Assembly: GCA_946481225.1 (NCBI GenBank)
Contig: CAMLNJ010000266.1
Location: forward strand, 1 to 5,089
Direction of reading: 5' to 3'
DNA: 5,089 nt
From: an uncultured Verrucomicrobiota bacterium
GTDB taxonomy: Bacteria > Verrucomicrobiota > Verrucomicrobiae > Opitutales > Opitutaceae
Shown one piece after another: positions 1-3,997 of the stretch. Numbering within the stretch: the stretch's first letter is position 1; each line of letters begins with the position of its first letter. The position numbers were made by a program, and so were the translations under genes. The notes under the pieces are model-generated. The model did not search any database. It was given only the letters and a program-made list of their open reading frames with translations, and was not told where the DNA came from.

Positions 1-401
1 TCGAGGTAGCGGTAGGTGAGGCGGAGGTCCTCGTTGACCTTGTCGCCGCCGGCATCGGTCAGCGGGAAGGGCGGCGTGTCGGAGATGTTATGAATCGTCA
101 GGGCCGTGGCCGAGACCTCGATCGCGCCGGTGGGCAGGGAAGCGTTGGTGGTGCCTTCGGGGCGGGCGACGACCTTGCCGGTGATGGCGATGACGGACTC
201 GGGCTTCGCGGTGGCGGCCTGCGCGGCGAGCTCGGCGTGATCCTGCGGGTCGAACTTCACCTGCGTGATGCCCTTCCGGTCGCGGAGGTCGATGAAGAGA
301 ATGCCGCCGTGGTCGCGAATGGAATCGACCCAGCCGACGAGCGAGACGGTGGCGCCGAGATCGGCGGCGGTGAGCTGGGCGCAGTGGTGCGTGTTCGTCA
401 T
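1..401 (-). CDS. aspS: Aspartyl-tRNA synthetase, N-terminal part (partial at left edge)
   Basis: This gene encodes the cytoplasmic class II enzyme that charges tRNA with aspartate using ATP. Only the first 133 residues are in the window, against roughly 590 in bacterial AspRS. What is visible is the N-terminal OB-fold anticodon-binding domain. It starts MTNTHHCAQL, then has GWVDSIRDHGG (about 23-33), FIDLRDRKGITQVKFDP (36-52) and a PEGTTN turn (81-86). The TPPFPL linker (109-114) follows, and the segment ends in LRLTYRYLD, the start of catalytic motif 1. The ATG at 401 is chosen because bacterial AspRS proteins begin just before the HxC segment. No Shine-Dalgarno sequence precedes it. His31 and Gly83 match residues tied to non-discriminating AspRS, which also makes Asp-tRNA(Asn). 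The identification is very secure; the tRNA specificity is inference. It lies downstream of the methyltransferase on the same strand, 262 bp away, so it probably has its own promoter. Its codons are strongly C-ending. Confidence 0.96.
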   Translation of the reverse strand, partial: MTNTHHCAQLTAADLGATVSLVGWVDSIRDHGGILFIDLRDRKGITQVKFDPQDHAELAAQAATAKPESVIAITGKVVARPEGTTNASLPTGAIEVSATALTIHNISDTPPFPLTDAGGDKVNEDLRLTYRYL

Positions 402-652
402 GGGCGAAGGGGATTCTGGAAAATTAGCCGGTCAGCAAAGCCGCCCGGCCGCCCGCCGGGCAACGAGATTTTGCCTCGGAGTGAATCACGCACCGCCCCT
501 CCCAGACGCTCGCCGCAAGGCGGATGGCCGCCCCCGCCCCGACCGCAGGCGCTTGCCGGCCGCCCGACTGGAGGGCGACCAAGGCCACGGCCGCTGCCAC
601 AGCGGCGCCCGCGCAAACCGGCGAGTCGACAAGACGACGGCGCGTCCCTTGC
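402..652. other. Intergenic region with small inverted repeats, probable aspS upstream region
   Basis: This 251-bp stretch separates the methyltransferase end from the aspS start. All three minus frames are largely open, but the translations are low-complexity, rich in Arg, Gly and Ala, and show no recognisable family, so I see no gene. It contains small hairpins. One pairs 591-596 with 600-605 (CCGCTG/CAGCGG, 3-base loop). Another pairs 558-565 with 573-580 (GGCCGCCC/GGGCGACC), with one position that is a G-U wobble on the minus strand. A possible third uses GCCCGG/CCGGGC near 432-450. A TAATTT at 421-426 on the minus strand, 20 bases before the aspS ATG, could be a -10 element. I find no matching -35, so I do not call a promoter. 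The clustered palindromes may be degenerate extragenic repeats. Confidence 0.5.
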
Positions 653-675
653 CAATGTTCGTATTACGAACATTG
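653..675. repeat. 23-bp near-perfect palindrome across the methyltransferase stop codon (candidate operator)
   Basis: The left half CAATGTTCGTA (653-663) is the exact reverse complement of the right half TACGAACATTG (665-675), with a single central base. Each half is only 4/11 G+C, in surroundings that are overwhelmingly GC, so it stands out in composition as well as symmetry. The methyltransferase stop codon TAA (664-666, minus strand) sits at its centre. There is no T run on either side, and the one-base loop is poor for an RNA hairpin, so an intrinsic terminator is unlikely. The shape suits a dimeric DNA-binding protein, and TGTTC-N7-GAACA half-sites are visible within it. The regulator and target are unknown. 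aspS, 252 bp away, is the nearest gene downstream on the minus strand. Confidence 0.65.
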
Positions 676-1440
676 CCCGGCCGGCGACGGCGAATCCTCG
701 CGGCAAAAACCCAATTCGGCGCGCTCCTGCCAGCGGCCCTGCTCCGCGCTCCACAGCACATGCCAGCGCCGACGCGCGATCTCGTCGCTGCGCGCAAAAC
801 CCGCCGCCTTCGCCGCCGCGTCGTGCTCCGCTCGCGTGCCCGGCTGGTCGCAACCCCGGATGTGCCCAAATATCGCCATCTTCCCCTCGGCGGGGATCGC
901 CGTCCACTCCGCCTCGATCCAACCGCAATACGCGTCCAGCCACGCCTCGCGCGTCTGCCCCTCCTCGCGCATCGAATCCAGGACCAGCAGGAGGCCGCCC
1001 GGCGCCAGCCGCCCCCTCGCCCTCCGAATCGCCTCCGCCCGGTCCCCGGCGCTCAAGTGATGTAGCGCAAACCCCGAGAAAATCAGGTCGGCCCGCCCGC
1101 CTGTTTCGTCCCGCAACGCCTCCATCAGGTCTCCCTCGACGAAACGCGTCTCCGCCGCGCCCAGAGCCGCGAAATTTTTCCGCGCATGCCCGAGCGCCAC
1201 CGGCGAAAGATCGTGCCCCTCATAGCGCCCCACGCGCCGCGCCGCCAGCACCGGCGCGAGGTGCCGGCCGCTGCCGCAGCCAAGCTCCAGCACGGAGATT
1301 TCCCGCGCCCCGAAACGCGTGTCCAACACCCGCGCCACCTCGGCGTAAAGCTCGCGGTGAAACATGTAATCGAGGTCGAGCACCCGGTCGTAGACCGACC
1401 ACAAATCGAAAAAGCCCCTGACCTCGCCGGCGTGTTCCAT
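664..1440 (-). CDS. Class I SAM-dependent methyltransferase, substrate unknown
   Basis: The 258-residue protein carries a Rossmann-like class I methyltransferase fold. Motif I is LELGCGSGRH (51-60), which binds S-adenosylmethionine. The acidic residue Asp77 in GHDLSP (75-80) should contact the ribose. VEGDL (101-105) and LIFSGFALHHL (119-129) form the next motifs, and RLAPGGLLLVLDS (144-156) gives the post-motif strand. An N-terminal FFDLWSVYDRVL helix (10-21) is typical of small-molecule methyltransferases. The C-terminal half (about 157-230) may form the substrate cap. No signal peptide is seen, so it is probably cytoplasmic. The ATG at 1440 is preferred because it lies just ahead of the conserved helix and the codons before it lose GC at the third position. 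An ATG at 1488 would add 16 residues. The frame stays open further upstream, but there it is antisense to the exported-protein gene. The gene is divergent from that gene and ends inside the 23-bp palindrome. The fold is secure; the substrate is unknown. Confidence 0.88.
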   Translation of the reverse strand: MEHAGEVRGFFDLWSVYDRVLDLDYMFHRELYAEVARVLDTRFGAREISVLELGCGSGRHLAPVLAARRVGRYEGHDLSPVALGHARKNFAALGAAETRFVEGDLMEALRDETGGRADLIFSGFALHHLSAGDRAEAIRRARGRLAPGGLLLVLDSMREEGQTREAWLDAYCGWIEAEWTAIPAEGKMAIFGHIRGCDQPGTRAEHDAAAKAAGFARSDEIARRRWHVLWSAEQGRWQERAELGFCREDSPSPAGQCS

Positions 1441-1539
1441 GCCGCTTGTTGCCGCAATCGCCGCCGAAAGGAAATCACGGAAGCGCATCCGGTCTCGATG
1501 CTTGCCGCCTCGCGTCGCGCCGAATAGCTCTCCGTCGCC
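1441..1539. promoter_or_regulatory. Divergent intergenic spacer between methyltransferase and exported-protein genes
   Basis: These 99 bases lie between two divergently oriented start codons, so promoters for both genes should be here or just inside the opposite gene. They shrink to 51 bases if the methyltransferase starts at 1488. I looked for paired -35/-10 hexamers. I found only weak candidates, such as TTGCCG at 1502-1507 with GAATAG at 1522-1527, whose 14-base spacing is too short. No strong Shine-Dalgarno sequence precedes either start codon. The call rests on gene layout, not on a recognised motif. Confidence 0.4.
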
Positions 1540-2145
1540 ATGCAACCCCCGCAACTCGCCCTCCTCGCCTCCGCCGCCCTCGCCCTCGCCGCGCCCGCCT
1601 TCGCCCAATCGACCGTCATCGCCGCGACGTCCGATTCCGGCCTGCTCGGCAAACGCTACGTCGAGGCCTCCACCCTCCTCCTCGATTACAACAACACCTC
1701 CGACAACGGCTACGCCGTCGGCACCGCGATCAACCTCCCCGTCGCCACCCACCTCGATCTCGGCGCATCCTTCGAGCACGACTGGCTTGAGGGCGACCGC
1801 GACGAAAACTTCCAGGATCTCGGCGTCTCCCTCACCGCCTACACGCAGCATGGCTCCTGCCGCCCCTTCGTCCGCGCCGAACTCGGCTACGAATGGTGGC
1901 ACGTATCCGACGATCCCTTCTACCAGATCGACGTCGGTTCCGAGTGCCTGCTGAGCGACCGCCTCTCCGTCTCCGCCGAGCTCTCGTGGAGCGAATTCCT
2001 CGCCGAAGACTGGAACGGCGGCTACTTCGCCGGCGCCGTCCGCGGCAACTACTGGCTAAACTCCGACCTCGCCCTCTACACCAATGTCTCCGCCATCGAG
2101 GGCGGCCACTGGGCCTACGCCGTCGGCGCGGTCTTCGCGTTCTGA
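1540..2145 (+). CDS. Small exported outer-membrane beta-barrel-like protein, function unknown
   Basis: The 201-residue protein begins with a hydrophobic signal sequence, residues 1-22, ending AAPAFA before Gln23, a good signal peptidase I site. The mature part, about 179 residues, shows alternating polar and hydrophobic segments rich in Tyr, Trp and Gly. Examples are YVEASTLLLDYNN (40-52), HLDLGASFEHDW (71-82), FVRAELGYEWWHV (110-122) and YFAGAVRGNYWL (162-173). It ends in WAYAVGAVFAF with a C-terminal Phe, the usual last-strand signal for BAM insertion. This fits a small barrel of about eight strands in the outer membrane. Cys107 and Cys136 could form a disulfide. The start is fixed by an in-frame TAG at 1525-1527. 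Two oddities are that the signal n-region has no Lys or Arg, and that no Shine-Dalgarno sequence is visible. I recognise no named family. The gene is divergent from the methyltransferase and convergent with the FAD oxidase. Codons are strongly C-ending. Confidence 0.85.
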   Translation: MQPPQLALLASAALALAAPAFAQSTVIAATSDSGLLGKRYVEASTLLLDYNNTSDNGYAVGTAINLPVATHLDLGASFEHDWLEGDRDENFQDLGVSLTAYTQHGSCRPFVRAELGYEWWHVSDDPFYQIDVGSECLLSDRLSVSAELSWSEFLAEDWNGGYFAGAVRGNYWLNSDLALYTNVSAIEGGHWAYAVGAVFAF

Positions 2146-2168
2146 CGCATTTCCAGTAGAACTGTAGC

Positions 2169-2218
2169 CGCGCCCGTGTCGGGCGCGTCGCGCGATACGT
2201 GGCGCACGGCCGACACGG
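2169..2218. repeat. Overlapping inverted repeats downstream of the beta-barrel gene
   Basis: CGCGCCC (2169-2175) and GGGCGCG (2181-2187) form a 7-bp perfect stem with a GTGTC loop. The loop and inner stem are also part of CCGTGTCGG (2174-2182), the exact reverse complement of CCGACACGG (2210-2218). The segment can therefore fold either as a local hairpin or as a longer-range one. It follows TAGCCGC, a lead-in also seen at the hairpins near 3886 and 3906, which suggests a family of extragenic palindromes. It lies in the convergent spacer and could help shield or end either transcript. Confidence 0.5.
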
Positions 2219-2245
2219 CCGATTGGCCGCCCATCGACGCCTTCC

Positions 2246-2280
2246 AGCCGCGGCCCGCAAGGCCGCGGCTTCTTTCTCCA
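2246..2280 (+). terminator. Strong GC hairpin with T-rich tail, likely terminator of the beta-barrel gene
   Basis: AGCCGCGGCC (2246-2255) and GGCCGCGGCT (2261-2270) make a perfect 10-bp stem with a CGCAA loop, followed by TCTTTCTCC on the plus strand. It starts 100 bp after the stop of the plus-strand exported-protein gene, where an intrinsic terminator would be expected between convergent genes. The T tract is interrupted, so efficiency is uncertain. A 24-base core matches the hairpin at 3907-3930 with one mismatch, in the loop, so it is also a dispersed repeat. Confidence 0.55.
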
Positions 2281-2363
2281 AAACGGCGCCCCTTGGGCCG
2301 CCGCATCAATGGTCTGCTCCGCCGTCTTCCGGCCTCCGTCGCTCCCCGCCCGCCGCCGCCGCT

Positions 2364-3818
2364 TCACTTATGGTCCCACGGAAAACTCACCGCCACACGC
2401 GGCGCCTTCCAGACCTCGAAGACCTCGAACATTTTCCCGGGATTCAAAATCCCCTTCGGATCGAGCGCGTCCTTCACCGCCTTCATCGCCTTCACCTGCG
2501 CCGGCGAGTGCTGCATCCGCAAAAACGGCGTCTTCGCCAGCCCGATGCCGTGCTCGCCCGAGATCGCTCCGCCGAGCGCCACGACCTTCCTCATCAGCGC
2601 CAGCACCGCCTTCTCCGCCGCGCGACACTCCTTCGGCGCCGCCTTGTGATACATGATGTTCACGTGAAGGTTTCCGTCCGCCAGATGCCCGAAGGTCGGG
2701 ATCGCCAGGCCGGACTTCGCGCGTAGTTGCTCCAGCCATACGGCGAACTCCTCATAGGCGCCGAGCGGCACCGTGATGTCCTCGTTCAGCTTCGCGTCGC
2801 CCATCTGGAACATCGCGCCCGAGCACTTCCGGCGCACCGCCCAAAGCGTCTCCGCCTCCTCGCGCGTCTTCGCTTCGCGATGCCCGACCGCGTTCGCCTT
2901 CGCCCAGGCCAGCACCGCCTGCTTCGCATCCGCCAGCTCCGCCTCCGAGCCCGCGAGTTCGAGCAAAATCACCGGCCGCCCGGGCTGCCCCGGGAAGATC
3001 GTCGTCTTCATCGCCTGCTCGGCGCACTGCACCGAATAGCGGTCGAGAAACTCGCAGATCGCCGGCTGCACCCGCGCACCGAACAAGGCCCGCGCCGCCT
3101 TGAACGCGCCAACCTCGTCCGCGAAACTCGTGAGCAAGGTCCACCGCGCCGCCGGCGCCGGGATCAGCCGCAGCACCGCGTCCGTCACCACGCCGAGCAT
3201 GCCTTCGCTGCCGATCCACAGGTCTCGCAGGTTGAACCCCGCCGCGAACTTCCGCGTCGCCGTGCCCCACTCCACGAATTCGCCTGTCGGCAGATAGCCC
3301 TTCAGCGCCACGACGAAGTCGCGCGTCACGCCATACTTGCCGCCATGCATGCCGCCCGCGTTGCACGCCACGTTGCCGCCGATGGTGGAGTATTCCTTCG
3401 ACGACGGATCGGGCGGATAAAACCAGCCCGCCGCCGCCGCCGCGCGCTGCACGTCGCCCACCTTCGCGCCCGCCTGCACGTGCGCCAGACCCGCCTCGGC
3501 ATCGACCACGATCTTGTCGAGCCCGAGGAGATCCAGCACCCAGCCGCCCTGGATCGGCACCGCCGAGCCCATCAGCGTGGTGCCGCGCCCGCGCGGCGTC
3601 ACCGGAATGCCGTGCTTGTTCGCCAGCTCCAGCACCGCACCGATCTGCTCGCGCTTGGTCGGGCGGATCACCGCCGCCGGCCGCACAGAGATCCGGCTCG
3701 AGTCATACGAAGCCGCCTCCAACGCGGCCTCGTGGGTGAGAACGACCTTCGCGCCGAGCTTGCGGCGCAAAACTTCCGTGGCCGAGGCCAACACACGGGC
3801 GGAAACCTTCTTCGACAT
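2364..3818 (-). CDS. FAD-linked 2-hydroxyacid oxidase/dehydrogenase, GlcD / D-lactate dehydrogenase family
   Basis: The 484-residue flavoprotein probably oxidises a D-2-hydroxyacid such as D-lactate, glycolate or 2-hydroxyglutarate to the keto acid and passes electrons to a respiratory acceptor. The PCMH-type FAD-binding domain spans about 45-220, with TPRGRGTTLMGSAVP (74-88), PPDPSSKEYSTIGGNVACNAGG (135-156) and WIGSEGMLGVVTDAVLRLIP (201-220). The C-terminal FAD-oxidase domain has KLNEDITVP (343-351), GHLADGNLHVN (377-387), SGEHGIG (420-426) and DPKGILNPGK (453-462). His378, His385 and Glu422 match the metal ligands of this family. Length is normal for stand-alone members. It lacks the cysteine-rich CCG domains of GlcF, and no GlcE or GlcF partner is adjacent. 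No signal peptide or membrane segment is seen. The ATG at 3818 is preferred over an in-frame TTG at 3857 because GGTGATCC, complementary to the 16S rRNA tail, lies four bases upstream. Family is secure; substrate is not determined. Confidence 0.94.
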   Translation of the reverse strand: MSKKVSARVLASATEVLRRKLGAKVVLTHEAALEAASYDSSRISVRPAAVIRPTKREQIGAVLELANKHGIPVTPRGRGTTLMGSAVPIQGGWVLDLLGLDKIVVDAEAGLAHVQAGAKVGDVQRAAAAAGWFYPPDPSSKEYSTIGGNVACNAGGMHGGKYGVTRDFVVALKGYLPTGEFVEWGTATRKFAAGFNLRDLWIGSEGMLGVVTDAVLRLIPAPAARWTLLTSFADEVGAFKAARALFGARVQPAICEFLDRYSVQCAEQAMKTTIFPGQPGRPVILLELAGSEAELADAKQAVLAWAKANAVGHREAKTREEAETLWAVRRKCSGAMFQMGDAKLNEDITVPLGAYEEFAVWLEQLRAKSGLAIPTFGHLADGNLHVNIMYHKAAPKECRAAEKAVLALMRKVVALGGAISGEHGIGLAKTPFLRMQHSPAQVKAMKAVKDALDPKGILNPGKMFEVFEVWKAPRVAVSFPWDHK

Positions 3819-3822
3819 GGGA

Positions 3823-3830
3823 GGATCACC
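3823..3830 (-). promoter_or_regulatory. Atypical ribosome binding site for the FAD oxidase
   Basis: On the minus strand GGTGATCC ends four bases before the ATG at 3818. It is complementary to the GGATCACC stretch of the usual bacterial 16S rRNA 3' end, the part just beyond the classic anti-Shine-Dalgarno core. Because this pairing lies further 3' on the mRNA than GGAGG would, the short spacing is appropriate. It supports the ATG at 3818 as the start. An AAGGAGG at 3900-3906 is too far away to serve this gene. Confidence 0.45.
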
Positions 3831-3869
3831 ATCAACCCATCCCCCCGCTCCGCGCAACGTCTCCCTCCC

Positions 3870-3892
3870 AAAAACTCGCGGCTATTAGCCGC
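3870..3892 (-). terminator. Hairpin with T5 run, possible terminator of the antiporter transcript
   Basis: Read on the minus strand, GCGGCTA (3892-3886) and TAGCCGC (3884-3878) are perfect reverse complements around one base. In RNA this would be a 5-bp GCGGC/GCCGC stem with a UAAUA loop. It is followed three bases later by TTTTT (3874-3870). It lies 105 bases after the antiporter stop and about 50 bases before the FAD oxidase start, so it could end the antiporter transcript or act as an attenuator in the oxidase leader. The stem is short, which limits confidence. Confidence 0.4.
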
Positions 3893-3906
3893 CCGTCGGC
3901 CTCCTT

Positions 3907-3930
3907 AGCCGCGGCCCTCAAGGCCGCGGC
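3907..3930. repeat. GC-rich extragenic palindrome, second copy
   Basis: GCCGCGGCC (3908-3916) and GGCCGCGGC (3922-3930) form a perfect 9-bp stem with loop CTCAA. Positions 3907-3930 match 2246-2269 at 23 of 24 bases, the one difference being in the loop. Two near-identical copies in separate spacers 1.6 kb apart, with stems conserved, are typical of a REP-like family. There is no T run next to it on either strand, so it is less likely to be an intrinsic terminator than its relative at 2246. Confidence 0.65.
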
Positions 3931-3944
3931 ATCATCATCTCAAG

Positions 3945-3975
3945 AAGCCGCCATGGGCAGGCTTCCTTGGCGGTT
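3945..3975. repeat. Weak inverted repeat just downstream of the antiporter stop
   Basis: CCGCCA (3948-3953) is the reverse complement of TGGCGG (3968-3973), with a 14-base loop. The stem can extend by an imperfect pair outward. An alternative pairing uses AAGCC (3945-3949) with GGCTT (3960-3964). The minus-strand sequence after it, CTTCTTG, is only weakly T-rich. It starts about 20 bases past the antiporter stop codon and could contribute to 3'-end formation, but support is modest. Confidence 0.3.
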
Positions 3976-3997
3976 AACCCGGTTTATAGTTTCATCC

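Noticed and set aside
427..663. 79 codons in frame after the methyltransferase TAA, suggesting readthrough or a small gene
   Set aside because: All minus frames are open here because of high GC. There is no good start signal or recognisable domain, and the segment contains palindromes typical of intergenic DNA.
90..1421. Long plus-strand open frame (443 codons) across aspS and the methyltransferase
   Set aside because: The translation is low-complexity, Pro/Arg/Ala-rich and matches no family, while the opposite strand encodes AspRS and a methyltransferase with clear motifs. It is a GC-driven antisense frame.
1502..1527. TTGCCG and GAATAG as a sigma-70 promoter for the exported-protein gene
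   Set aside because: The spacing is 14 bases and both hexamers match the consensus poorly.
1441..1902. N-terminal extension of the methyltransferase to 412 residues
   Set aside because: The added sequence is Gly/Glu/Val-rich and antisense to the exported-protein gene, which has a signal peptide and barrel features. The methyltransferase family starts close to the FFDLW helix.
3832..3840. Two-codon upstream frame (ATG GGT TGA) in the FAD oxidase leader
   Set aside because: Such minimal frames are common by chance, and nothing else supports translation-coupled control.
3900..3906. Perfect AAGGAGG on the minus strand
   Set aside because: No ATG, GTG or TTG lies at suitable spacing downstream; the next bases run into the hairpin at 3878-3892.
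2727..3908. Plus-strand frame of 393 codons opposite the FAD oxidase
   Set aside because: It is Arg- and His-rich shadow translation of a gene whose minus-strand product has complete family motifs.
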